This document shows, in pieces, positions 52,261 to 60,743 of a stretch of DNA of 64,000 nt (the stretch's first letter is position 1; each line of letters opens with the position of its first letter). A model generated the notes under the pieces. It searched no databases and was not told the DNA's origin. It was given only the letters and a program-made list of their open reading frames with translations. Both the position numbers and the translations under genes were made by a program. Origin of the DNA: Candidatus Borkfalkia stercoripullorum (GTDB taxonomy: Bacteria > Bacillota > Clostridia > Christensenellales > Borkfalkiaceae); NCBI GenBank assembly GCA_019119395.1, contig DWXC01000018.1, positions 1 through 64,000 on the forward strand. The letters run 5' to 3'.

Positions 52261-54561
52261 ATGGAACAGGCAAAAATTTCCGTGCTCATACCCGTTTACA
52301 ATACGAAAAGGACGCTCGCGCGCTGTCTGGACTCCGTTTTGGGACAGACGCTCAAAGACATCGAAATCATATGCGTGGACGACGGGTCGGACGGCGAAAC
52401 GAAGGCGGCCCTGCGCGCGTACGCGGACAGAGACGGCCGCATACGCGTCCTGACGCATGCGGAGAACAGAGGGCTTTTGTATGCGCGGAAAACGGCGATC
52501 GAGGCGGCGTCGGCGCGTTTTTGCATGATTTTGGACAGCGACGACGAATTCGTTCCGAACGCGTGCGAGCGCGCATACCGCGAGATCGTGAAAAGGAAAG
52601 CGGACGTCGTGCAGTTCGGCACGGAAATCGTGTGCGAAGAGGGCGTGCCCGAAAGCGCTGCGGCGCCGATGCGGCGCTGCGTCCGCGTAAAAAAGGGCGC
52701 GCTGCGCGGGGAAAAGATTTTTTCCGTTCTGATGGGCGCAGGCGATTCTCGCTGGAATTTGTGGAACAAAATTTATGAAACCGAGCTTTTGCGGCGCGCG
52801 GCGGCATATATCCCCGAAAAAAAGTGCGTGATGGCGGAAGACTTTATGATCTCTTTCATCGTTCTGGCGGAGGCGGAGCGGTTTTTCGGCATAAAAGACA
52901 AACTCATACGCTATTCTTTCGGGAACGGCGTCTCCACCGCGTCGGTGCGCGGCAAATCGGGGTATATATGGTTCGCGCGGCGCGAGACGGCGTGCAAGGC
53001 CGCGGAAGCGTATTTGTCCGACCGGAAAAGGGGCGGGCAATATTCGGAAGCCCTGCAAAATTGGAGAAAGGAGTTTTTCCGTTCCACTTTGTACGCGTGG
53101 CTGTACGAATGCCCCGCGGAGTATTCGGCGGAAATATTCGATGAGATCGTTTCAGAATACGGGGCGGAGGCGGCAGCGGAAGAACTCGTAAAAACTTTCG
53201 GCGCATGGCGCGCGGGAGAGATCGCCAAAAAGATGAGCGGGGCGCGCTGTTTGCAGACGGAACGAAAAGAGATCAAAACGGTCGCTTTTTTCTATCACCG
53301 CTATTATAACGGCGGGGTGGAGCGGGTCATGTCTTTGCTCATCCCGAAGTTTCAGTCGTGGGGCTACAGGACGGTATTGCTCGTCGGGGAGAAAAACGCC
53401 AAGGATTATCCTCTGCCCGAAAACTGCCCGAAAATTGTTTTGCCCACTTCCATAGAATGCGGCGGGGAAGGGTACGCAAAACATGCGAAGGCACTCGGAG
53501 AAGCTCTGCGGAAGTACGGCGTGGACGCGCTCCTGTATCAGGCGGCGAGTTCGGAATGTCTCTTGTTCGATATGCTCGTTGCCAAAGGATGCGGCGTTCG
53601 CTTTTATGTTTCCATGCACGAAGCGTTCGGCCTGCCGCTCATGCTGCGCGGGCAGGCGTTCGCCTCTTCTCCGTATATTTTGCGCCTTGCCGACGGCGTG
53701 CAGACACTCATGCGGAGCGATGCGGCGCTCCTTTGCGCGAACGGGATCAACGCGCATTACATTACGAATCCCGTCGATTTTGCCGTGGCGGGCGAACGTT
53801 CTCCCGCGGGCAAAAATATCGTCTGGGTCGGGCGGTTCGATGACAGGCAGAAGCGCCCGCGCGACGCGATCCGTATCCTTGCCGAAGCCGTCAAAAGCGT
53901 GCCGGATGCGCGGCTGACTTTGGTCGGGTCTTCGGGAAGCCGCGCCGCCGATGCTCTCTACAAAGAATTCGCGAAAGAGTGCGGGGTGGAAAAGAACATC
54001 GTTTTTGCGGGGTTCGCGGCAGACCCTTCCCGATATTACGCCGAAGCGTCCGTCCTGCTGATCACCTCTTCGTTCGAAACATGGAGCATGGTGCTTTTGG
54101 AGGGGATGAGCAGAGGGCTGCCCGCCGTGGTTTATGAAATGCCTTATCTCGAAACGCTTCGGGAAAACGGCGGCTGTATCTGCGTGGAGCAGGGCGACGT
54201 CTGGGCGGCGGCGCGGGCCGTGACAAGCCTTTTGACGGACGAAACGAAGAGGGCCGCGATGGCGGACTGTTCTCTCGCGGCGGCGAAAAAATTCGCTTCG
54301 GCGGATCTTCGCGGCGGCTGGGAAGGAATGTTTTGCGGCCGCGCGCAGTGCGCGGCGGACGAAAACGACCTTCGCATCGGCATGCAGTCGCTGTCCGATT
54401 TTTACGGGCGTTCGTTCTTCGGGAACGGGGGCGGCGGAGTGGTCGCGAAAGGGCTGAGGTATTGGAAAACGCACGGCTTTTTCCGGACTGTTTCGCGCAC
54501 GGTGCTGTACGTGCGGCAGAACGGGCTGAAAGGGACTGTCCGCAGAATATTCGGAAAATAA
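52261..54561 (+). CDS. Bifunctional glycosyltransferase: GT2 domain fused to GT4 domain
   Basis: 766 residues. The N-terminal GT-A part begins ISVLIPVYNTKRTLARCLDSVLGQTL and has VDDGSDG and the DXD-like motif ILDSDDEF near 92; an insertion and helical region run to about 325. The second half is a GT-B enzyme: VAFFYHRYYNGGVERVMSLL near 341, VGRFDDRQKRP near 522, and FETWSMVLLEGMSRGLP near 603. The arrangement suggests one protein adding two successive sugars on the cytoplasmic face of the membrane during polysaccharide or teichoic-type polymer synthesis. Sugars unknown. Monocistronic. Confidence 0.88.
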   Translation: MEQAKISVLIPVYNTKRTLARCLDSVLGQTLKDIEIICVDDGSDGETKAALRAYADRDGRIRVLTHAENRGLLYARKTAIEAASARFCMILDSDDEFVPNACERAYREIVKRKADVVQFGTEIVCEEGVPESAAAPMRRCVRVKKGALRGEKIFSVLMGAGDSRWNLWNKIYETELLRRAAAYIPEKKCVMAEDFMISFIVLAEAERFFGIKDKLIRYSFGNGVSTASVRGKSGYIWFARRETACKAAEAYLSDRKRGGQYSEALQNWRKEFFRSTLYAWLYECPAEYSAEIFDEIVSEYGAEAAAEELVKTFGAWRAGEIAKKMSGARCLQTERKEIKTVAFFYHRYYNGGVERVMSLLIPKFQSWGYRTVLLVGEKNAKDYPLPENCPKIVLPTSIECGGEGYAKHAKALGEALRKYGVDALLYQAASSECLLFDMLVAKGCGVRFYVSMHEAFGLPLMLRGQAFASSPYILRLADGVQTLMRSDAALLCANGINAHYITNPVDFAVAGERSPAGKNIVWVGRFDDRQKRPRDAIRILAEAVKSVPDARLTLVGSSGSRAADALYKEFAKECGVEKNIVFAGFAADPSRYYAEASVLLITSSFETWSMVLLEGMSRGLPAVVYEMPYLETLRENGGCICVEQGDVWAAARAVTSLLTDETKRAAMADCSLAAAKKFASADLRGGWEGMFCGRAQCAADENDLRIGMQSLSDFYGRSFFGNGGGGVVAKGLRYWKTHGFFRTVSRTVLYVRQNGLKGTVRRIFGK

Positions 54562-54573
54562 AATAAAAACAGA

Positions 54574-54604
54574 GGCGCGCCGCGGAATTTGTCCGCGGCG
54601 CGCC
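54574..54604. terminator. Terminator between convergent genes
   Basis: A 13-bp perfect stem GGCGCGCCGCGGA / TCCGCGGCGCGCC with a 5-base loop; A-rich on the upstream side, no clear T-tract downstream. Confidence 0.6.
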
Positions 54605-54651
54605 GTATGTATCCGGGCGCAGGCAGCGATTTTGCGCGCCCGCGCATGAGG

Positions 54652-55380
54652 TCAGTGCTTTTCGGGCATAAATTTCCAGTAGCGCACGGGCATATAGCCT
54701 TTCATCTGTTTTTCGTGCGGGCGGGCGGCGATGTTTACCGAGCGGTAGTATTCTTTCCACAGCGTTCGGAAGTGCTGTTCGCAGTCGGAAAGGGGGATGT
54801 CCACCTTGTCCGCCGTATCGGTCATGACGCACTCTTTGCCGTTGTACAGCGCGGCTTTGCCGCGCGATACGTCGTGTATCACAAACGGCTGATCGGGCAG
54901 GCGGGCGATAAAGTGGGGCAGGATGAGTTCCAGAATATCGTTGTCGGGAGAAAAGGGCGCGTAAAATATGCCGCCTTGCCCCTCCATGAACCGCAAAAAT
55001 CCCGTATAACGGTGCGCTTCGAGGGTCACCTTTTTCTTTTCTTCGCGCGCGGCGATGACGGCGGGGTGGGAGAGCATGCCGCCCACGGGCGCTCTCTTTG
55101 CGACGATCAGGCGGATGTATTCGAGCGCCGTCTGTTCCTTGGTTTCCGATCCCCTCCGCAAGATCAGCGAAACGTCTCCGAGGGAACGGGGCGCGTATTC
55201 GCGCAGTTTCCTTTTGACGCGCCCGCTCTTCTCTTCGTCCGTATCGACGAGGATGACGGTGGAATCCAGCGCGAGCTGCACCGTGCGGGAGGACGTCACG
55301 ACGCAGTCCCTGTCCGTGCAGGCATTGAATACGGCGGTGTAAAACCCGTCGGGCGTGCCGTCGGTGATGTATACGTTCAT
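54652..55380 (-). CDS. TIGR03915-type putative DNA repair protein
   Basis: 242 residues. Starts MNVYITDGTPDGFYTAVF; further conserved-looking parts are HPAVIAAREEKKKVTLEAHRYTGFLRFMEG and HFIARLPDQPFVIHDVSRGKAALYNG. The family is defined mainly by its strict partnership with the radical SAM protein encoded just upstream, with which it overlaps by four bases (ATGA). It is proposed to take part in DNA repair or modification, but the reaction is not known. Confidence 0.82.
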   Translation of the reverse strand: MNVYITDGTPDGFYTAVFNACTDRDCVVTSSRTVQLALDSTVILVDTDEEKSGRVKRKLREYAPRSLGDVSLILRRGSETKEQTALEYIRLIVAKRAPVGGMLSHPAVIAAREEKKKVTLEAHRYTGFLRFMEGQGGIFYAPFSPDNDILELILPHFIARLPDQPFVIHDVSRGKAALYNGKECVMTDTADKVDIPLSDCEQHFRTLWKEYYRSVNIAARPHEKQMKGYMPVRYWKFMPEKH

Positions 55381-56636
55381 AACTGCCCCGTCAGCGCCGA
55401 AAGGGAAACTTCGGGCGCGGAGAACATGGAAAGCTGTTCGTATTTTTCGCCCCTCTCTTCCAGCATGAGCATGGTTTTTACCGTCGCTGCGTTTTCGCTC
55501 CCGTAAAACTTGCCGCCGCAGGTGATAAAGTGCTTCGCCCTTTTCAGGACGATGCGCATTTTTGCGAGGTCGTCGAAATCCAGCACGGCAAACTTTCTCG
55601 CTTTGATGATTTTATATGCGCCCAAAGTGCCGATCCCGGGCACGCGCAAAAGCGTTTCCAGGGGGGCTTTGTTGACTTCCACGGGGAAAAACTGCATGTG
55701 CCTGAGCGCCCAGGCGCATTTCGGGTCGTATTCTTCGGGCAGGTTTTCTCCCTCTCCCGCGATCTCTTCGGCGGAAAAACCGTAAAAGCGCATCAGCCAG
55801 TCCGCCTGGTACAGCCTGTGTTCGCGCAAAAGCCCCGTGCATTTGTCGGGCAGAAGGGAATGTTTTACCACGGGGATGTAGGAAGAATAGTATACCCGTT
55901 TGAGGGAAAAACGGCGGTACATCGCCTCGCTCAGCTTCAATATCTGCCCGTCCGGTTCGGGGGACGCGCCCACGATAAGCTGCGTCGTCTGCCCCGCGGG
56001 CAAAAACAGTTTGCGGTGCTTTGCCTTTTCCTCCTTCGCCGCCGCCTTTTCAAGGGCGAGCTGCTTCATCGGCATGAGCACGCCTTCCTTGTTTTTTTGG
56101 GGCGCGAGGAGGCGCAGGCTCTTTTCGGAGGGGAGTTCCACGTTGAAACTCATGCGGTCGACGTACATCCCCGCGCGGGAAACGAGTTTCCTGTCCGCCA
56201 GGGGGATGCCTTTGAGGTGGATATACCCGTTGAAGCGGTACACCTTGCGCAGTTTGATCACCGTGTCGAGCATGCGCTCCATGGTGGCGTCGGGCGAGCC
56301 TTCCACGGCGGAGGAGAGGAACAGCCCTTCGATGTAGTTGCGCTTGTAAAACGCCATGGTCAGTTCGCAGATCTCGTCGGGGGTGGCGGATGCGCGCGGC
56401 ACGTCCGCTTCCGCGCGGTTGGGGCAGTACAGACAGTTGTAGGAGCAGCGGTTGCTCATGAGTATTTTCAAAAGGGAAATACAGCGCCCGTCGGGGGTAA
56501 AGGAGTGGCAGATCCCCGCGGGGCTCGCGTTGCCCGTGCCGCCCTTCGCGTTCGCCCGCCGCGAACCCGAAGACGAGCAGGAAACGTCGTACTTCGCGCT
56601 TTCCGTGAGTATTTTCAGCCGTTGAGCGTCGATCAT
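55377..56636 (-). CDS. Putative DNA modification/repair radical SAM protein (TIGR03916 type)
   Basis: 419 residues. Radical SAM cluster motif CSYNCLYC (CxxxCxxC, near 65-72), with NRAEADVPRASATPDEI after it. The C-terminal part has a helix-hairpin-helix DNA-binding module (LLRVPGIGTLGAYKIIKARKF, near 320-340). Start at 56636 is chosen for GGAGGGGG 9 bases upstream. It forms a two-gene unit with the TIGR03915 protein; the pairing of an iron-sulfur radical enzyme with an HhH module points to a nucleic-acid substrate. Confidence 0.86.
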   Translation of the reverse strand: MIDAQRLKILTESAKYDVSCSSSGSRRANAKGGTGNASPAGICHSFTPDGRCISLLKILMSNRCSYNCLYCPNRAEADVPRASATPDEICELTMAFYKRNYIEGLFLSSAVEGSPDATMERMLDTVIKLRKVYRFNGYIHLKGIPLADRKLVSRAGMYVDRMSFNVELPSEKSLRLLAPQKNKEGVLMPMKQLALEKAAAKEEKAKHRKLFLPAGQTTQLIVGASPEPDGQILKLSEAMYRRFSLKRVYYSSYIPVVKHSLLPDKCTGLLREHRLYQADWLMRFYGFSAEEIAGEGENLPEEYDPKCAWALRHMQFFPVEVNKAPLETLLRVPGIGTLGAYKIIKARKFAVLDFDDLAKMRIVLKRAKHFITCGGKFYGSENAATVKTMLMLEERGEKYEQLSMFSAPEVSLSALTGQL

Positions 56637-56738
56637 GGCTTTCCCCCTCCGCATATTCGTGAGTACAGTATACCGCGCCGCGGTCAAAAAGTCAAACATT
56701 TGTTCGTATTTTTATGCGGAAAAATTTACATTTTTCAC

Positions 56739-56768
56739 TTGTTTTTCATTTGCCGATAGTGTTATAAT
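56739..56768 (+). promoter_or_regulatory. Promoter of the two-component operon
   Basis: TTGTTT (56739-56744), 18-nt spacer, TATAAT (56763-56768). Confidence 0.6.
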
Positions 56769-56818
56769 AATATATACCCTTTATAATGAATGTGTACGAA
56801 CAATGGGAGGATAATGAT

Positions 56819-57484
56819 ATGAAAGTACTGATCGTCGACGACGAAGAGATGATCCGCAACGTGCTGCGCGAATACGTCGAGTTCGAAGGGAACGAAGCGT
56901 TCGAAGCGCAGGACGGCATTCAGGCTGTCAAGATGTGCAAAGAAAACGATTACGACATCATTCTGATGGACGTGATGATGCCCGCGCTCGACGGTTTTTC
57001 CGCCGTAAAGGAGATCAGAAAGTTCAAGGATATCCCCGTCATCATGCTTTCCGCGCGGGGGGAGGAGTACGACAAGCTGTTCGGCTTCGAAGTCGGCGCG
57101 GACGATTATGTGACCAAGCCCTTTTCGCCCAAGGAAGTCATGGCGCGCATTTCCGCGGTGACCAAGCGGCACAAGGCGGGAACGGCCGCGCGCGAAACGC
57201 TCAAGTTCGAAGGGCTCGAGATCGACATGAAGGGCCGCAACGTGTATGTGGACGGGGAGAAGCTGGAGCTGACCCCGAAGGAATACGAGCTGTTGTTTTA
57301 TCTCGTAAAGAACAACGGCATCGCCCTTTCGCGCGAAAAACTTCTGTCGGACGTGTGGGGGTTCGATTTTTACGGCGACGACCGCACGGTGGACACGCAC
57401 ATCAAAATGCTCCGCAGCAGCCTGAAAGAATACAGGAAATTCATCGTCACCCTGCGGGGAATGGGGTATAAATTCGAAGCATGA
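56819..57484 (+). CDS. OmpR/PhoB-family response regulator
   Basis: 221 residues. Receiver domain (1-118): acidic pocket DDEE near 7-10, phospho-acceptor aspartate in IILMDVMMP near 51, lysine in VTKPFSP near 101. Winged-helix effector domain (about 125-221) with LTPKEYELLFYLVKNNG and DDRTVDTHIKMLRSSL. Start chosen for GGGAGG 8 bases upstream. Overlaps the kinase by ATGA. Confidence 0.95.
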   Translation: MKVLIVDDEEMIRNVLREYVEFEGNEAFEAQDGIQAVKMCKENDYDIILMDVMMPALDGFSAVKEIRKFKDIPVIMLSARGEEYDKLFGFEVGADDYVTKPFSPKEVMARISAVTKRHKAGTAARETLKFEGLEIDMKGRNVYVDGEKLELTPKEYELLFYLVKNNGIALSREKLLSDVWGFDFYGDDRTVDTHIKMLRSSLKEYRKFIVTLRGMGYKFEA

Positions 57485-58926
57485 AGGGAAAGCGGCTGCG
57501 CAGCATCAACTTCATATTGTGGATCAGTTTCCTCGCGTTCGCGGCGTTCATCCTGATCATGACGTGGGTCTTTCAGACGACCCTGCTGCGCCAGTTTTTT
57601 ATCAGCGAAGTAAAGGCCGACCTCGAGGATATCGGCGGGAATGTATACCGCCGCATATCCGAACTGATGCGGGCGCCGAACGTTGCGGACGACGGGATCG
57701 ACGTATACATCGCTTTGGAGCAATACAACAATCCTTCCGTCAACATTTATGTTTTGGACGAGTCGGGGGATTGCCTGTATCCTACGGAAATGAACGCGCC
57801 CTCCGAGGACTATAACGTGGGGGTGGATCAGGACGTTTTCAACGTCGTTTTCGAAGAACTGTGCAACGCGGGTACGGACAAGGGGGTCATCGTACGGATA
57901 GACGACGGGAATTACGTTTATTCGGCGCGTTTTACCCGTACGGACGGGCAGAGCTCTGACAATTATCTGTATATCAATTATTCGACCGAACTGTCTGAAA
58001 GCGCGTTCAGCATGATGGAAAAAGAGCTGATCGTCATTGCGGTGGTCGTCGTATTTGTCGCTCTCATCATCTCCGCGCTTTTGTCCATGGAGCTGACCCG
58101 CCCGATCGCCCGCTTTACGCGCGCCGCGCGGCGCATGGCGAAAGGCGACTTTACCGTCGATTTCAAGGGCGAATATACCTATGCGGAGATGGACGCGCTC
58201 GCCGAGACGCTTGACTACGCGAAAGAGGAGATCGGCAAGAGCGACCAGCTGCAAAAAGAAGTGCTCGCAAACGTCACGCACGATCTGAAAACGCCGCTGA
58301 CCATGATCAAAGCCTACGCCTCCATGATACAGGAGATCTCGGGGGACAATCCCGAAAAGCGGGCGAAGCACACGCAGGTCATCATCGACGAATCAGACCG
58401 CCTGACGGCGCTCGTGAACGACATCCTCAATCTGTCCAAGATCCGTTCGGGAATGGATTCCCTCAAATTGCAGGAATTCAATCTTTCCGAATTTATCCAT
58501 ACCGTATTGGAGCGCTTCGACTATCTGACCGAAACAAAAGGGTATACGCTCGTGCGCGACATCGACGACGAACTGTATACCGAAGCGGACACGGAGAAGC
58601 TCGAACAGGTCGTCTACAACCTCGTCGGCAATGCCGTCAATTATACGGGAGAGGATAAAAAGATCACCGTTTCCCTCAAAAAAGCGGAGGGCGGCAAGAT
58701 CCGTTTTTCCGTCACCGATACGGGCAAGGGCATCCCGCCCGATGAGATCGATACGATCTGGGACAGGTATTACCGCTCCACCGAAACGCACAAGCGCCCG
58801 ATCAAGGGGACGGGGCTGGGGCTTTCCATCGTAAAGACCATTCTCGTCAAACACGGTTTCGAGTACGGCGTGGAAAGCGAAGTCGGCAAGGGCAGCACGT
58901 TCTATGTGCTTTTCCCCGAAAAGTGA
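57481..58926 (+). CDS. Membrane sensor histidine kinase
   Basis: 481 residues. Two membrane helices (about 12-34, 181-203) enclose an external sensor (about 35-180). Then HAMP (about 203-258), the phospho-acceptor H-box ANVTHDLKTPLTMI near 263-276, N-box NLVGNAVNYTGED, G1 DTGKGIPPDE, and G2 GTGLGLSIVK. Signal unknown; cognate of the adjacent regulator. The two-gene unit stands next to the polysaccharide genes. Confidence 0.95.
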   Translation: MKGKRLRSINFILWISFLAFAAFILIMTWVFQTTLLRQFFISEVKADLEDIGGNVYRRISELMRAPNVADDGIDVYIALEQYNNPSVNIYVLDESGDCLYPTEMNAPSEDYNVGVDQDVFNVVFEELCNAGTDKGVIVRIDDGNYVYSARFTRTDGQSSDNYLYINYSTELSESAFSMMEKELIVIAVVVVFVALIISALLSMELTRPIARFTRAARRMAKGDFTVDFKGEYTYAEMDALAETLDYAKEEIGKSDQLQKEVLANVTHDLKTPLTMIKAYASMIQEISGDNPEKRAKHTQVIIDESDRLTALVNDILNLSKIRSGMDSLKLQEFNLSEFIHTVLERFDYLTETKGYTLVRDIDDELYTEADTEKLEQVVYNLVGNAVNYTGEDKKITVSLKKAEGGKIRFSVTDTGKGIPPDEIDTIWDRYYRSTETHKRPIKGTGLGLSIVKTILVKHGFEYGVESEVGKGSTFYVLFPEK

Positions 58927-58954
58927 ACCGAAAAACGAACAAAGAACGGCAGGA

Positions 58955-58985
58955 GACTTCCCGGGGGGTTCGGGAAGCCCCGTTT
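58955..58985 (+). terminator. Possible terminator after the kinase
   Basis: CTTCCCG / CGGGAAG stem, followed by CCCCGTTTGTT; weak T-tract. Confidence 0.45.
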
Positions 58986-59024
58986 GTTCCTATGCCGGTT
59001 TTCCCGGGGGTATGGGGGAATCGG

Positions 59025-59053
59025 TTGCAAAAAAAGGCGGGCTGTTGTATAAT
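59025..59053 (+). promoter_or_regulatory. Promoter of the O-antigen ligase-like gene
   Basis: TTGCAA (59025-59030), 17-nt spacer, TATAAT (59048-59053). Confidence 0.75.
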
Positions 59054-59093
59054 AAATCGGTCTTTTTCCGCCGGGACGCATCGCGGGGAGGGG

Positions 59094-59150
59094 CTCTTTG
59101 GCGGGCGCACCGCGGGGAGGGGTTTCCCTCTTTGGCGGGCGCACCGCGGG
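59094..59150. repeat. Tandem repeat in the 5' leader
   Basis: A 23-base unit beginning CTCTTTGGCGGGCGCACCG occurs at 59094-59116 and 59128-59150, with GGGGAGGGG between and just before. Confidence 0.85.
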
Positions 59151-59163
59151 AAACGGAGGTTCT

Positions 59164-60678
59164 ATGCTGAAAGAAAAATTTACGGCGATCGCGGAAAAGC
59201 CCGCCGTGCAAAAGATACTCGGATTTTTCGACGGGCCCGTATATCCCGCCGTCTATGCGGCGCTCGCCCTCATAACGTCCGTATTCGGGCTGGAACTGCC
59301 GTTTTTTGTCCTGACGGCGCTCGCCGTCCTCTTCGTATGCCTGTTCGCGGATGATGTCCGCTCGCTTTTCGTGCCCGTGGTGATGATGACGATGGGCAGG
59401 AGCTGGAAACATGCGTCTTTTGCGCCGTACCGTTCGGATTTTTTGAGCCGCCCGTACGTGATCGCCGTGCTGTGCGTCGTCGGGGCCGTCGTCGGGGCGG
59501 CGCTTTTATGGCGGCTGATCGCATGGCGGGGGGAACATAACTTTTTTAAGGACAAGAGCGCCTATAAATGGGGCATCGCCGCCGTGAGCGCCGCGTTCCT
59601 GCTCAACGGCGCTTTCTTTTCGGGCTGGGTCTTGTCCGATCTTTTGCTCGGGTTGCTGTACGTGGCGGCGTTTTTCGGGCTGTATATATTCTTTTTCAAT
59701 ACCTTGCGGCGCCGCGAAGGGCTCGGGATGTATGCCGCGTGGGTCTTGTTCTGGGCGCTTTGCCTGATATTGGCGCAACTCGCGTGGATCTTTGCGGCCG
59801 AAGGCGCGGTACGGGACGGGGCTATCGACAAAGACCGCGTCGTTACCGGCTGGGGCGTGGGAAACCATATCGGCGCGCGCATCGCCATATTCCTGCCCGC
59901 CTGCTTTTATCTGAGCATGAAGTCCCGCCGCGGGTGGGTGTTTTACGTCTGCGGATTCGTGTTTTTCGGAAGCATCCTGCTCACGCTCAGCCGCACGGCG
60001 GCGTTGATCGGCGGCGTTGCGCTCGTCGTCATGGCGGTTTACCTGAGCGTCGTCAAAACGCCGTGCAGGAAATTTATCCGCATTTTCAACATCGCCTGCG
60101 TTGCCGCCGCGGCCGTCTTTGCCGCCGTTTTTCGGGCGAAGATCGAAGAGGTGTTCGCCGTGTTTTTCGAACGCGGGTTCGACGATATGGGCAGGTTTTT
60201 CATCTGGAAGAGCGGGATCAAAAATTTCCTGCGAGCGCCCGTGTTCGGCGTCGGCTTCTGCGAACCGATTGCGCCCGGCTTTACGATCGGAAGCGGCGAA
60301 GGGATGTTCCCCGACATGTACCACAACATATTTGTGCAGATGCTGGCAAGCTGCGGCGTCGTCGGGCTTGCGGCGTTCGCGTTTCATCTCGTACAGTTTG
60401 CGCGCACGGCGCTGCGGAAGGGGATAACGGCGGAAAGGCTGTTTTCGGTTGCGGTCGTCTGCGTGATATTGGCGACGAACCTGTTGGACGTGCATCTGTT
60501 TCTTCCGACCGTCACCGTCGTCTATTCCGTGTTCCTGCTGTTTACGGAACTCGCCCCCGTTTCGGGCGCGCCGGCCGAAGGATCGGCGCGCCCCGAGGCG
60601 GAAAAAGAAGCGGAAGCGCCCGTGCCGCCCGTCGGCGGGGCCACGGCAGAGGAGAGCAAAACGACGGATGCGGAATGA
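59164..60678 (+). CDS. O-antigen ligase/polymerase-like membrane protein (Wzy_C type)
   Basis: 504 residues with about ten to twelve membrane helices. The Wzy_C region reads GSILLTLSRTAALIGGVALVVMA (near 275) and continues to a large external loop with the histidine motif MYHNIFVQMLASCGVVGL near 395. A hydrophilic Pro/Ala/Glu-rich tail (about 460-504) is cytoplasmic. Such proteins polymerise or ligate polysaccharide repeat units carried on undecaprenyl diphosphate. Start chosen for CGGAGG 5 bases upstream of ATG 59164. Confidence 0.85.
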   Translation: MLKEKFTAIAEKPAVQKILGFFDGPVYPAVYAALALITSVFGLELPFFVLTALAVLFVCLFADDVRSLFVPVVMMTMGRSWKHASFAPYRSDFLSRPYVIAVLCVVGAVVGAALLWRLIAWRGEHNFFKDKSAYKWGIAAVSAAFLLNGAFFSGWVLSDLLLGLLYVAAFFGLYIFFFNTLRRREGLGMYAAWVLFWALCLILAQLAWIFAAEGAVRDGAIDKDRVVTGWGVGNHIGARIAIFLPACFYLSMKSRRGWVFYVCGFVFFGSILLTLSRTAALIGGVALVVMAVYLSVVKTPCRKFIRIFNIACVAAAAVFAAVFRAKIEEVFAVFFERGFDDMGRFFIWKSGIKNFLRAPVFGVGFCEPIAPGFTIGSGEGMFPDMYHNIFVQMLASCGVVGLAAFAFHLVQFARTALRKGITAERLFSVAVVCVILATNLLDVHLFLPTVTVVYSVFLLFTELAPVSGAPAEGSARPEAEKEAEAPVPPVGGATAEESKTTDAE

Positions 60679-60690
60679 TGCGGAATAAAT

Positions 60691-60731
60691 CAAAGAGGCG
60701 CCGCGCGTATTGTTCGCGCGGCGCCTCTTTG
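60691..60731. terminator. Bidirectional terminator between convergent polysaccharide genes
   Basis: A 17-bp perfect stem starting CAAAGAGGCGCCGCGCG, with a 7-base loop. Confidence 0.85.
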
Positions 60732-60743
60732 ATCCGAAATTAT

